A stretch of 64,000 nucleotides of DNA from Hyphomicrobiales bacterium (lineage in GTDB: Bacteria; Pseudomonadota; Alphaproteobacteria; Rhizobiales; Rhizobiaceae): the NCBI GenBank assembly GCA_900469625.1, contig UBXV01000031.1, positions 1 through 64,000 of the forward strand, read 5' to 3'. The notes under the pieces were generated by a model. It searched no databases. It saw nothing but the letters and a program-made list of their open reading frames with translations, and had not been told where the DNA came from. Within the stretch, counting starts at the first letter, position 1, and each line of letters begins with the position of its first letter. A program made the position numbers and the translations under genes. Positions 50,968 to 59,707 of this stretch are shown in pieces.

Positions 50968-51743
50968 TGAAGCTCGCAGCCCTCCAGATGCAGTCCGTCT
51001 GCGGCGACGTCGCCGCCAATCTCGACCGCGTCGCGCGGGCGGCAAAGGAAGCGGCGTCGAAGGGCGCGACGCTGCTGATCACGCCGGAGCTCGGGCTCAC
51101 CGGTTATGGGGCAGGGGATGCGATCCGCGCTCTCGCCGAACCGGTCGATGGGCCCATCGTCCGGCGCCTGATGGAGATATCGCGGGAGAGCGGCATTGCG
51201 CTGATCGCCGGTTTTGCCGAGCGGGACGGTGACGTCGTCTATAACAGCGCCGTCCATGTCGATGGCGACGAGAAGCCGACCGTCTACCGCAAATCGCATC
51301 TCTATGGCGACTACGAGCGCTCGCATTTTAGGCCGGAGACGCCGTCGACGAAGCTCTTCGTCCACCGCGGCGTCACCTGCGGCATGCTGATCTGTTACGA
51401 CGTCGAGTTTCCGGAGAATGTCCGCCGACTGGCACTGGCCGGCGCTGAAGCGGTGCTGGTGCCGACGGCGCTGCCGGCGGGATGGTCGGGCACCTTCATC
51501 GCCGATCACATGATCCAGACGCGGGCCTTCGAGAACCAGGTCTTCGTCGCCTATATCAACCATTGCGGTTCCGACCCGCTGTTTTCCTTTGCCGGACTGT
51601 CGCGCATCGCCTCTCCGGACGGACAGGTGCTGGTAAAGGCTGACGCGGCCCATGAAACGCTGATGTTCGTCGATATCGATCCGGCGAGCTTCGCGGTCTC
51701 GCGGCTGGAAAATACCTATCTCGGCGATCTGACCCGCACCTGA
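50964..51743 (+). CDS. Nitrilase-superfamily C-N hydrolase
   Basis: A 259-residue amidohydrolase with the complete Glu-Lys-Cys triad: ITPELGLTGYG (Glu), VYRKSHLYGDYERS (Lys), CGMLICYDVEFPE (Cys). It splits an amide or carbamoyl bond; relatives include N-carbamoylputrescine amidase, omega-amidase and deaminated-glutathione amidase. The start is ATG at 50964 or 50967, overlapping the permease stop. As last gene of the ureohydrolase/importer run it likely acts on a compound imported by these systems, perhaps a carbamoyl- or gamma-glutamyl-type amide (inference). Confidence 0.9.
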   Translation: MMKLAALQMQSVCGDVAANLDRVARAAKEAASKGATLLITPELGLTGYGAGDAIRALAEPVDGPIVRRLMEISRESGIALIAGFAERDGDVVYNSAVHVDGDEKPTVYRKSHLYGDYERSHFRPETPSTKLFVHRGVTCGMLICYDVEFPENVRRLALAGAEAVLVPTALPAGWSGTFIADHMIQTRAFENQVFVAYINHCGSDPLFSFAGLSRIASPDGQVLVKADAAHETLMFVDIDPASFAVSRLENTYLGDLTRT

Positions 51744-51845
51744 GATCGTTCACCTGGCAAGAACAATCCGTTCTTCATTGTCTTCTTTTGATCGCGCTAT
51801 GCCAACCCATATTGTGCTCAACGGAAAAGCCACATGGAGGCAATC

Positions 51846-52799
51846 ATGAGCTTGCAACTGACGGGTATTCATCATCTGACGGCGATCACCGCGAACGCGC
51901 CGGAGAACCTGCGTTTCTACACCAAGGTTCTCGGGCTGCGGCTGGTCAAGAAGACCGTCAACCAGGATGACACCACTGCCTATCACCTGTTTTACGCCGA
52001 CGGCAAAGCCACGCCCGGCACCGATCTGACCTTCTTCGACTGGCCGGTCGGCCGCGAAGGCCGCGGCACGCACAGCATTTCGCGCACGGGCTTGCGGGTC
52101 GGCAGCGCTGACAGCGTTCGCTGGTGGAAGGGCCGTCTCGACGAAATGAAGGTGACCGCCGGTGATGTCGGCGAAATCGATGGTCGCGTCTCGCTCGATT
52201 TCGAGGATGGCGAAGGCCAGCGTTTCCGGCTGATCGACGATGGCGGACTTTCGCCCTCGCACCCCTGGGAAAAGAGCCCGGTTCCGTCGGAGCACCAGAT
52301 CAAGGGCCTCGGTCCGATCACGATCAGCGTGCCTGACATCGCCAACACGGAACTGGTGCTGACCAAGGTGATGAACATGACCGAGGCGAGACGCTATCCC
52401 TCGCCGGATGGCGAGGGCCAGGTGCATGTGTTCTCGATGGGCGAAGGTGGCCCGGCGGCCGAACTGCATGTCGCGGTTCAGCCGGGCCTGCCGATTGCCC
52501 GCCAGGGTGCCGGCGCGGTGCATCACGTCGCCTTCCGGGCGCCGGATACCGAAGCGCTGACAGCGTGGACGGAGCGCCTGCAGGGCTTCCGCCTGCCTTC
52601 GAGCGGCGAGGTCGAACGCTACTATTTCCGCTCGCTTTACTTCCGCGAGCCGAATGGCGTCCTGTTCGAGATCGCCACGGACGGGCCGGGCTTTGCCGTC
52701 GACGAGTCGATGGAGACGCTGGGCGAAAGCCTGTCGCTGCCGCCGTTCCTGGAGCCGAAGCGGGCCCAGATCGAGGCAAGGCTGAAGCCGCTCGAATAA
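51846..52799 (+). CDS. VOC-family ring-cleaving dioxygenase (MhqO-like)
   Basis: A 317-residue protein of two vicinal-oxygen-chelate modules. Metal ligands are in [19 protein letters not shown] and [12 protein letters not shown]. The length and order match MhqO-type hydroquinone dioxygenases, which destroy quinone-like electrophiles. The start at 51846 (MSLQLTG) has GGAGG at 51836-51840. An upstream ATG at 51834 overlaps that site. A stand-alone gene with a terminator behind it and an AAGAAC-N5-GTTCTT inverted repeat (51759-51775) upstream. Confidence 0.9.
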   Translation: MSLQLTGIHHLTAITANAPENLRFYTKVLGLRLVKKTVNQDDTTAYHLFYADGKATPGTDLTFFDWPVGREGRGTHSISRTGLRVGSADSVRWWKGRLDEMKVTAGDVGEIDGRVSLDFEDGEGQRFRLIDDGGLSPSHPWEKSPVPSEHQIKGLGPITISVPDIANTELVLTKVMNMTEARRYPSPDGEGQVHVFSMGEGGPAAELHVAVQPGLPIARQGAGAVHHVAFRAPDTEALTAWTERLQGFRLPSSGEVERYYFRSLYFREPNGVLFEIATDGPGFAVDESMETLGESLSLPPFLEPKRAQIEARLKPLE

Positions 52800-52810
52800 C
52801 AGACAGCAAC

Positions 52811-52838
52811 AAAAGCCGGGGCTCGTCCCCGGCTTTTT
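52811..52838 (+). terminator. Rho-independent terminator after the dioxygenase gene
   Basis: AAAAGCCGGGG (52811-52821), loop CTCGT, CCCCGGCTTTT (52827-52837) followed by T. An 11-base stem with T run, 11 bases past the stop codon. Confidence 0.92.
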
Positions 52839-52918
52839 CGTCTTTATCCCACTGATCCCATTGGCTTTCCGGCGGCACCGACCCATGATGGCTGCAACGC
52901 GCAACAAAGGGTCAGATC

Positions 52919-53482
52919 ATGGTGAAAATCCTCGGCATTTCAGGAAGCCTCAGGAAGGCGTCGTTCAACACCGGCCTGATGAAGGCGGCCGCGGCCGGCG
53001 CGCACGAGGGCGTCGAATTCGAAACCGCGACGCTGCACGGCATTCCACTCTATGACGGGGATGTCGAAGCCAGCGACGGCATCCCTGAAGCGGTCACTGC
53101 CTTGAAACGGAAGGTCATGGCCGCCGACGGCGTGATACTGTTCACGCCGGAATATAACAATTCGATCCCCGGGGTCTTCAAGAACGCGATCGACTGGCTG
53201 AGCCGGCCATCGGCCGATATCACCAAGGTGTTTCGCGGAAGGCATTTCGCGCTCGCCGGCGCGTCGCCCGGCAATTTCGGTACCATTCTCAGCCAGAACG
53301 CCTGGCTTCCGGTCATGCGCACGCTCGGCGCTGAACTCTGGTCGGGCAAGCGGCTGATGTTGCCGCGCGCGGAGACCCTGTTCGATCAGGACGGGCGGCT
53401 CACGGATGCCGAAGCGGCAGATCGCCTGCGCGCCTTCGTCAAGGCTTTTGCGGATTTTGCCGGGGCGGAGAGCGGTCGTTAG
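52919..53482 (+). CDS. NAD(P)H-dependent FMN reductase / quinone reductase
   Basis: A 187-residue flavodoxin-fold enzyme of the ChrR/YieF type: ILGISGSLRKASFNTGL at the N-terminus (FMN phosphate), LFTPEYNNSIPGVFKNAIDW, GASPGNFGT. It reduces quinones, chromate or azo compounds with two electrons. Between two MhqO-like dioxygenase genes it fits an electrophile-detoxification group. Confidence 0.91.
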   Translation: MVKILGISGSLRKASFNTGLMKAAAAGAHEGVEFETATLHGIPLYDGDVEASDGIPEAVTALKRKVMAADGVILFTPEYNNSIPGVFKNAIDWLSRPSADITKVFRGRHFALAGASPGNFGTILSQNAWLPVMRTLGAELWSGKRLMLPRAETLFDQDGRLTDAEAADRLRAFVKAFADFAGAESGR

Positions 53483-53546
53483 GAGCTCGCGTCACGAGGC
53501 GCGTTCTTTGGGCGATGCCTATTCGCACAAGACTGAACTTTGCCAT

Positions 53547-53641
53547 CCTCGGGCTTGACCCGAGGGTCCATGCTAATTGCACCTCGGGCGCAATTTACGT
53601 CTACCGCCGGGGTTATGGATGCTCGGGTCAGGCCCGAGCAT
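53547..53641. repeat. Rhizobial-type palindromic intergenic repeat
   Basis: Two hairpins: CCTCGGG (53547-53553) with CCCGAGG (53559-53565) and ATGCTCGGG (53619-53627) with CCCGAGCAT (53633-53641). The CTCGGG-CTTGA-CCCGAG core resembles a dispersed repeat common in rhizobial genomes (RIME-like mosaic). It separates the FMN reductase from the convergent fusion gene. Confidence 0.65.
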
Positions 53642-53702
53642 GACGGAGGGGAGGGTTGCCTCAGAGTTCCGCAATCACCCCTGTCGGTGCGCCATAGGTC
53701 CC

Positions 53703-55256
53703 TCAGACGCCCGTTTCTTCCAGCCACTGCTGGATGGCGGCGATATCGGGGGCGCCGATCTCGTGGCCCATGTCGAGATCGAGCGCCGTGAGGTTTGCGC
53801 CGGTTTTCGCAAGCTCGTCTTTCAGTCGCGGCGCAAACTGGCCGTAGCCGTCGTTCTTGCCGGTCAAAAGCAGGATGTTCGTGCCTGCAAGGTCCGGGGT
53901 CGGCGTTTCGTCGAGCACGAGCATCGAGCGCATCAGCACCACGTTCCGGATCAGGCCCGGATGCAGTGTCATCAGCGCGACCAGCAGGTTGGCGCCGTTG
54001 GAATAGCCGATGAACACCGCCTTTGCGAGATCGATGCCATAGCCGTCGCGCGCACCTTCGAGAAAGGCGGCGAAGGCATCGGCTTCGGCGCGCGCGTCCT
54101 TCTGGTCGAAGGTCGTGGAGGAGTAGCGCCGGAACCAGCGCGGCGAGCCTTCTTCCGTCGAGCGGCCGCGAACGCCGAGCAACGTCGCCTGGTTGTCGAC
54201 CTGATGGCCGAGGTGCAGCAACTGCGTCTCGTTGCCGCCGCTGCCGTGCAGAAGAACGAGGGTCCGGTCGTCAAGCGTCTCGGGATGGTAGAAGCGGTGA
54301 ACGAAGGGCAGGTCGCGTTCCGTCAGCCTGGGCTCGCCGGGCAGTGCGAATTGCGGCAGGCTGACCAGCGTCTCCGCCGCGCGATCGGCAAAATGCGGCG
54401 GGATGAACAACTGCGTGCCGAGCGTTTCCTTCGGCTCGTCGAGAGTGAAGCCGGGCGCGTCGGTGGCAAATTCGTAAAGCGAGCCGCCAGGTTCGCGGGC
54501 GTAGAGCGAATAGAAGTACTTGCGATCATGGGCGTTGACCGTGGCGTCGTCGCGCTTCAGGTCGTCGCGCAGCTTCAGCACGGTATCCTTGTCGGGGGCG
54601 CGAAAGGCGATGTGATCGATCGTGCCGGTGCCGGGCGCTGCGGTCCAGAAGCCGGTGGCGTCGCGCACGTCTATGATGTCGCCGGACTGTGAGGTGAAGC
54701 GGCGGATTGTGTCGGTGGCGCCGGTTTCGCTGTAGCCGAAATGCGCGGCGAGAAAGCGGGCGGATTCGGCTGGTTGCTCCGTCAGGATCGTCGCGCCGCG
54801 CAGCCGCCTGATCGCGTCTGCTTCGGGAATGTCGCGTGTGCTCCAAGGCGAGGCTGCCGCAACCGCGTCGGTTCCCACGAGTTTGACGATGATGCCATCG
54901 GGGTCCTTCAGCCGCAGCACCGGCTCGCCGAATTCCTGGGCCGGGCCGGAGATCTTGATGTTGTACTGCAGCGCCCTCGTCAGCCAGAAGCCGATGCTCT
55001 CAGGCGCAATCGCAAAGGCGATTTCGCTCGGCTGGCCATGGCCGACGCGGCCGGGAGCGCCGTCCTCCCACATCAGGAACGTGACCAGCGACCCTGGAGA
55101 CCCCTCGGCATCGCCGTAGAAGAGATGGAGCTGCGTCGCGTCCTCATAGCCGCCGGTCCGCTTGACGAGCCGCAGGCCGAGGAAGCCGACATAGAAATCG
55201 ACATTGGCCTGCACCTTGCGGGCAATCAGCGTGATGTGGTGGATGCCGCTCGTCAT
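53703..55256 (-). CDS. Fusion of VOC dioxygenase (MhqO-like) and alpha/beta-hydrolase (MhqD-like)
   Basis: A 517-residue two-enzyme protein. Residues 1-300 repeat the MhqO layout: ligands in GIHHITLIAR (His7), TIDHIAFRAP (His215) and SLYEFATDAPGF (Glu262). Residues 315-517 are a carboxylesterase/phospholipase-type hydrolase: VLLHGSGGNE oxyanion region, nucleophile FIGYSNGAN (Ser419), TGKNDGYG (Asp469), DMGHEIG (His498). In Bacillus, MhqO and MhqD are separate enzymes of one quinone-stress regulon; here they are joined. The start at 55256 (MTSGIHHI) has GGGAG; the frame is open to 55286. Confidence 0.9.
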   Translation of the reverse strand: MTSGIHHITLIARKVQANVDFYVGFLGLRLVKRTGGYEDATQLHLFYGDAEGSPGSLVTFLMWEDGAPGRVGHGQPSEIAFAIAPESIGFWLTRALQYNIKISGPAQEFGEPVLRLKDPDGIIVKLVGTDAVAAASPWSTRDIPEADAIRRLRGATILTEQPAESARFLAAHFGYSETGATDTIRRFTSQSGDIIDVRDATGFWTAAPGTGTIDHIAFRAPDKDTVLKLRDDLKRDDATVNAHDRKYFYSLYAREPGGSLYEFATDAPGFTLDEPKETLGTQLFIPPHFADRAAETLVSLPQFALPGEPRLTERDLPFVHRFYHPETLDDRTLVLLHGSGGNETQLLHLGHQVDNQATLLGVRGRSTEEGSPRWFRRYSSTTFDQKDARAEADAFAAFLEGARDGYGIDLAKAVFIGYSNGANLLVALMTLHPGLIRNVVLMRSMLVLDETPTPDLAGTNILLLTGKNDGYGQFAPRLKDELAKTGANLTALDLDMGHEIGAPDIAAIQQWLEETGV

Positions 55257-55350
55257 GTTGTGTCTCCCGATATGATGCGCCCACAAACCACATGCCGGGC
55301 ATCCGCGCCAGAACCCCGGCGGAGAACGCAGTGTTCAATGTGGCGCAAAG

Positions 55351-56208
55351 TCAGCTCCGGTCTTTGGCGAGGAAGGCCTTGAAGGCATCGGCATAATCAG
55401 GATGCCAGCGCGACAGCGGCGGCCGGTTCTCGACGATGTCGCCGGCTGCCCACAGGATGCGCCGCTCGTCCGTCGATCTCGCCACGTCGTTGTCCGGGCA
55501 GAGGATATAGAAGTCGCCGCGCGCAAGGCTATCCATCATGAAGTCGACGGTTTCTTCCGATGTCCAGGCGCCTGCCGGCTTTTCCGTGCGGCCGTTTGCC
55601 GTCAGCGACGTATAGACAAAGCCCGGGATCAGCAGGTGGGCGTGGACCTGTCCGCCGGCAATGTTGCGCAGGTCGTGCTCCAGCGCTTCGGTGAAGGCTT
55701 TCACGCCGGCCTTCGACACATTGTAGGCCGGGTCGCCCGGTGGTGTGGTGATGCCTTGTTTCGAGCCGGTATTGATGATCACGCCCGGCTCGCCATGGGC
55801 GGTCATGTGCGGCGCGAACACGCGCGAACCGTTGATGACGCCCCAGAGGTTAACGGCGAGCACCGCCTCCCAATTCGCCTGCGGGCCGAACATGGCGCTG
55901 CCCGGCTGGATACCGGCATTGTTCATCAGCACATGTACGGGGCCGAAGCGCTCGCGTACGGCGTGCTGCAGCGCCTCGATGCTTTCGAGGCGAGAGACGT
56001 CGGTCGGAACGGCTGCGATGTACTTCGTGCCATGCGGCGAAAGCTCCGCGACCTCGGCTGCAGCCTGCGTCAGGCGCTCGCCTTTGAGATCGGCGAGCAC
56101 GACGCGCATGCCAAGGCGCGCGAAATGCCGGGCGCTTGCAAGTCCGATGCCGGAGGCGGCACCGGTGACGACGGCAAGATGGTCGGGGGCAAAGGCGGGA
56201 TGAGGCAT
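55351..56208 (-). CDS. Short-chain dehydrogenase/reductase
   Basis: A 285-residue NAD(P)-dependent SDR: VVTGAASGIGLASARHFARL (cofactor), MNNAGIQPGSAMF, Ser in IINTGSKQG, catalytic Tyr and Lys in PAYNVSKAGVKAF. The start at 56208 (MPHPAFAP) has GGAG; the frame runs to 56295 without need. The substrate is unknown. It is upstream of the MhqO-MhqD fusion on the same strand with about 95 bases between, so may be in its transcript. Confidence 0.91.
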   Translation of the reverse strand: MPHPAFAPDHLAVVTGAASGIGLASARHFARLGMRVVLADLKGERLTQAAAEVAELSPHGTKYIAAVPTDVSRLESIEALQHAVRERFGPVHVLMNNAGIQPGSAMFGPQANWEAVLAVNLWGVINGSRVFAPHMTAHGEPGVIINTGSKQGITTPPGDPAYNVSKAGVKAFTEALEHDLRNIAGGQVHAHLLIPGFVYTSLTANGRTEKPAGAWTSEETVDFMMDSLARGDFYILCPDNDVARSTDERRILWAAGDIVENRPPLSRWHPDYADAFKAFLAKDRS

Positions 56209-56418
56209 GTCGGAAGCTCCAGCGGGCAGGGTCTGTCGCAAGAGATAGGGCGCGGCAGGACGGCTGTCCATCGTCGCAGGATAATCGCAAAGCAATGAAG
56301 CGCCTGAAATCTATCCGTTTTTAGCGGCGCAAACCTTGCCGCTCCGAGCTGCCACGCTAGTTCCGATCAGAACCAGGGTGGCAGCGATGGGCCGCCGCGA
56401 CATGTATCGGATGGATTG

Positions 56419-57174
56419 ATGGCAGCAACGGCACACCGTAATGACAAGCGTACCCCTTGTGAAAGCTGTCCCCTGCGCAAGCTCGATCACTTCCGGGAAT
56501 TTGCCTCGGAAGAGCTGGCTTTCGTGTCGGAGTTCAAGACCGGCGAGCTGGCGGTCGACAGCGGGGCGACGATCCTGGTGGAAGGCTCGCACAGCGCCCA
56601 TCTCTTCACCGTGCTGACCGGCTGGGGGTTTCGCTACAAGATGCTCGACGACGGGCGCCGGCAGATCCTCAACTACATCATGCCCGGCGACCTCGTCGGG
56701 CTGCAGGGCAGCCTGATGGGTGAAATGCAGCACTCGATCGAGGCGCTTTCGCCCGTTACGCTCTGCGTCTTCGAGCGCGGCAAGCTCAATCGGCTTTATG
56801 AGAGTTATCCCGATCTGGCCTACGACCTCACCTGGATCGCCGCACGCGAAGAGCGCATTCTCGACGAAAACCTTTTGAGCATCGGCCGCCGGTCGGCGCT
56901 GGAGCGGGCCGCCTATCTCATCGCCTTCCTCTACCAGCGCGCCGAGGCGCTCGATCTCTTCAACGGTAGTCGCGTGGCGATCCCGATCACCCAGCAGCAT
57001 GTGGCCGATACGCTCGGGCTGTCGATCGTCCATACAAACAAGACCCTGAAGAAGCTGGCCGAGCGCGGCATGATCCGCTGGGCGGACAAGGGCTGCAATG
57101 TTCGCGATATCGACGGCCTGCTGGCGATCGCCGGCTGGGAGGGGTTCAGCGAGACGAAACGACCGCTGATCTGA
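56419..57174 (+). CDS. Crp/Fnr-family transcriptional regulator
   Basis: A 251-residue regulator with a cyclic-nucleotide-like beta-barrel (VEGSHSAHLFTVLTGWGFRY, IMPGDLVGLQGSLMGEMQHS) and a winged helix (ITQQHVADTLGLSIVHTNKT, LKKLAERGMI). The N-terminus has CESC (near 14-17), less than the four cysteines for the FNR iron-sulfur cluster, so oxygen sensing of the FNR type is not established. Similar CxxC-PLR starts are frequent in rhizobial Crp/Fnr proteins. The longest frame begins with TTG at 56416; the ATG at 56419 is preferred. Confidence 0.92.
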   Translation: MAATAHRNDKRTPCESCPLRKLDHFREFASEELAFVSEFKTGELAVDSGATILVEGSHSAHLFTVLTGWGFRYKMLDDGRRQILNYIMPGDLVGLQGSLMGEMQHSIEALSPVTLCVFERGKLNRLYESYPDLAYDLTWIAAREERILDENLLSIGRRSALERAAYLIAFLYQRAEALDLFNGSRVAIPITQQHVADTLGLSIVHTNKTLKKLAERGMIRWADKGCNVRDIDGLLAIAGWEGFSETKRPLI

Positions 57175-57204
57175 TGCTTCGTCCGGCGGGTGCCGGATAC
57201 GGAA

Positions 57205-57226
57205 AACCCCGCCGAATGGCGGGGTT
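57205..57226. terminator. Bidirectional terminator between Crp/Fnr and Dps genes
   Basis: AACCCCGCC (57205-57213), GAAT loop, GGCGGGGTT (57218-57226). On the minus strand it is followed by TTCCG after the stem TT, and it serves the end of the dps transcript; on the plus strand it may also stop the regulator transcript. Confidence 0.82.
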
Positions 57227-57252
57227 CGACGATACGTGCGAAGGGATCGACG

Positions 57253-57765
57253 TCAGGCGGCGACGACCGCTCTCAGCATCCATAGCGCCTTCTCGTGGAA
57301 GGTGAGGCGATCGGTCAGCATGTCCGTCGTCACGAGGTCATTGTTCTCGTCAGCCTTTACCCCGGCTTCGCGCATGCGCCGCACGGCAGCCTCGTGGTCG
57401 GCGATCAGATCTGCAACCATCTCCGCCGCCGTCGTATGGTTGACGGACGCGCTGGTAGGCGCGAACTGGTTGGCTTCGCCGAGCTTTGCCGGCGCCAGGT
57501 GTCCGAGTGCACGGATGCGCTCGGCGATGATGTCGGTCGCCTTGAACAGCGTGTTGTAGTGCTCTTCGGTCAGTTCATGCAGCGGCTTGAACAGCGGGCC
57601 CACGACGTTCCAGTGATAGATGTGGCTCTTGATGACGAGCTTGTACGTGTCGGCGAGAATGTCGGAGAGCGCGGCCGCCATCTGCTGGCGATAGGCCTTC
57701 TTCAGCCCGATGTCGAATTCCTCGTCCTTGACCTTCGGTTTCAGCACGGAGGCTGCCTGTGCCAT
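57253..57765 (-). CDS. dps: Dps-family DNA-binding ferritin-like protein
   Basis: A 170-residue ferritin-like protein that stores iron, detoxifies peroxide and protects DNA. The ferroxidase residues lie in KSHIYHWNVVGPLFKPLHEL and KATDIIAERIRALGHLAP. The N-terminus is Lys-rich (VLKPKVKDEEFD), as needed for DNA binding. An EcfG-type promoter (57841-57865) lies 76 bases upstream, so it should be part of the general stress response. Confidence 0.93.
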   Translation of the reverse strand: MAQAASVLKPKVKDEEFDIGLKKAYRQQMAAALSDILADTYKLVIKSHIYHWNVVGPLFKPLHELTEEHYNTLFKATDIIAERIRALGHLAPAKLGEANQFAPTSASVNHTTAAEMVADLIADHEAAVRRMREAGVKADENNDLVTTDMLTDRLTFHEKALWMLRAVVAA

Positions 57766-57840
57766 GATTTTTCTCCAATCCGTTTCGCAAGTTCATGCGG
57801 GGTGTCGAGACGCGGCCCGTGATTGTGCCGCTTCCCACTC

Positions 57841-57865
57841 AACGTGCCGGACGGCGGCTTGTTCC
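57841..57865 (-). promoter_or_regulatory. EcfG/RpoE2 general-stress promoter of dps
   Basis: On the minus strand: GGAAC (57865-57861), 16 bases, CGTT (57844-57841). This is an exact match to the alphaproteobacterial EcfG consensus GGAAC-N16/17-CGTT. Transcription would start about 70 bases before the dps ATG. Confidence 0.8.
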
Positions 57866-58016
57866 TTTCTTCGGCCGTGGAGGATTCGGCAGGTCACAAG
57901 GCGTGCCCGACATGTCTTTTTTAAATGCCGGGTGGGGCCGCGGAGCTTATAGATCAAGGTTGATTGCGCCGATCGCCATAGCGGCCGGCGCATGGTTCTC
58001 GCGAAAGGTGGACCGA

Positions 58017-58403
58017 ATGACGACGATCGAGATTCCACCGTCGATCAGAACTGTGCTCGTTCTGGAAGACAATTTCATCATCGCGATGGATGCCGAAGAA
58101 ATCCTGAAATCGATGGGTATCGGCGATGTCCAGATCGCGACCAATGCCGATCAGGCGCTGAAGCTGATCGCCCACAAGACCTTCGATTTCATCATGCTCG
58201 ACGTCAATCTCGAGGATGAGACAAGCTTTGCCGTCGCCGATGCCATTCTGGCGCGCGGCATGTGCTTCGGCTTTACCAGCGGGTACGGCGACGCCGAAAT
58301 CTTCCCCGCGCATCTGCGCGGGGTGCCGAGGATCGACAAGCCATTCAACGAGAGCTCGATCGGCAACCTGATCGCGACCGCCATCCGGCGGGATCGGGCG
58401 TAG
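58017..58403 (+). CDS. Single-domain response regulator
   Basis: A 128-residue CheY-like protein: VLVLEDNFIIAMDAEEILKS with the acidic pair, phosphoacceptor in FIMLDVNLEDETS, FTSGYGDAEIFP with the Thr, Lys in PRIDKPFN. No output domain. The start at 58017 (MTTIEI) follows AAAGGTGG; the frame is open from 57795. Receivers of this type often work with HWE kinases such as the one at 29277. Upstream of it the dps promoter faces the other way. Confidence 0.87.
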   Translation: MTTIEIPPSIRTVLVLEDNFIIAMDAEEILKSMGIGDVQIATNADQALKLIAHKTFDFIMLDVNLEDETSFAVADAILARGMCFGFTSGYGDAEIFPAHLRGVPRIDKPFNESSIGNLIATAIRRDRA

Positions 58404-58603
58404 CCCCGAGGCCGCGATCCATTCTTCGCGTGTGTTGAGCGGCACTGCCACCATCGGTCGCAGTGCCCTTTACATGCGCAGGACTTCCAGACACCGGCCA
58501 AGTATGCGACTTTGCTTACATCCTCGCGACAAGCGAGGTGCATCTTGTCGATTGCGGGGGTGAGGCAAACGTCCCCGATCAATGCTGGAGCCGGGTGACG
58601 CCC

Positions 58604-59707
58604 ATGAAGCCATTCACATGCAGGCTGCGGCACTGTGCTTGGGGGCTGATGCTTGCCTCCACGCTCGCGCTGGCTTCGTGCCAGAAGCAGGAGGCGGAAG
58701 CCGCCAAGCCAGAGACGACCGTGCGGATCGTCGAAGCGCAGCTCAGCGACTACCAGCAGACCGTCACCCTGACCGGCGAAATCGTCGCGCATGTGCAGGC
58801 GAACCTTGCCTTTCGCGTCAGCGGCCAGGTGACGCAATGGTTTGCCGATGTCGGTGCCCATGTCGAGGAAGGCGCGCTTCTGGCAAAGCTCGATCCGCGC
58901 GAGCAGGAAGCCGACGTTCAGGCGTCCGAGGCGGCGGTGAAGGCGGCCGAAGCACAGCTGCGGCAGGCGCAGGCGACATTGACCCGGCAGAAAACGCTGA
59001 TGAACCAAGGCTTTACGACGCGGCGCGACCTCGATCAGGCCGAGACCGCCGCGCGCACCGCGGCCAGCGCCGTCGACGCCGCCAATGCGGAACTGGAAAG
59101 TGCCAGAACCGCCCTTTCCTATACCGAGTTGCGCTCGAGCGCCGCCGGCATCGTTACCGTCCGCCATGCGGAGGTCGGGCAGGTGGTACAGGCGGCGCAG
59201 ACGATGTTTTCCGTTGCCAAGGACGGACCGCGCGACGCCATCTTCAACGTGCACGAGGGCCTGTTGTTCATGCGGCCGGCAAGCGAGGACGTGACGCTGG
59301 CGCTGGTCAGCGACCCCTCGGTCACGGCGACCGCCCGCGTCAGCGAGATTTCACCGACCATCGACGCCAAGGCCGGCACGGTGCGGGTGAAGCTTTCCAT
59401 GCAGGAGACGCCGGAGCGCATGACGCTCGGTTCTTCGGTGACGGGCGTCGCGCGTTTCGAGCCGGCCCAGGTCATCGCGCTGCCTTGGGCGGCGCTGACC
59501 GCCGTCGACGGCAAGCCGGCGGTCTGGATCGTCGATCCGAAGGACAACACCGTCAGTCTCAAGCCGGTCGAAGTGAAATCCTACGAGAGCGGTCGGGTGC
59601 TGGTCGCCTCCGGGCTCTCAGTCGGGGAGAAGGTCGTGGCGGAGGGAGCCAAGTTTCTGCGTCCGGGCCTGGCGGTGTATGCGGTGACGGAGGAGCAGGC
59701 AAAATGA
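58604..59707 (+). CDS. RND efflux periplasmic adaptor, lipoprotein (first)
   Basis: A 367-residue membrane-fusion protein. Signal with lipobox LALASC then QKQEAEAA: lipid-anchored in the inner membrane. AHVQANLAFRVSGQVTQWFA starts the lipoyl/hairpin region; helical coiled coil at about 105-165 (SEAAVKAAEAQLRQAQATL); TELRSSAAGIV-like LRSSAAGIVTVRHAEVGQV. Start at 58604. It overlaps the second adaptor gene by four bases. Confidence 0.9.
   Translation: MKPFTCRLRHCAWGLMLASTLALASCQKQEAEAAKPETTVRIVEAQLSDYQQTVTLTGEIVAHVQANLAFRVSGQVTQWFADVGAHVEEGALLAKLDPREQEADVQASEAAVKAAEAQLRQAQATLTRQKTLMNQGFTTRRDLDQAETAARTAASAVDAANAELESARTALSYTELRSSAAGIVTVRHAEVGQVVQAAQTMFSVAKDGPRDAIFNVHEGLLFMRPASEDVTLALVSDPSVTATARVSEISPTIDAKAGTVRVKLSMQETPERMTLGSSVTGVARFEPAQVIALPWAALTAVDGKPAVWIVDPKDNTVSLKPVEVKSYESGRVLVASGLSVGEKVVAEGAKFLRPGLAVYAVTEEQAK

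Noticed and set aside
56419-57174. Oxygen-sensing FNR with [4Fe-4S] cluster
   Set aside because: Only two N-terminal Cys are visible in the needed region, so the four-Cys pattern is not met.
58582-59703. Upstream extension of the second RND adaptor frame
   Set aside because: This part overlaps the first adaptor in another frame and is Arg/Gly-rich noise. The lipobox at 59704 fixes the true start.
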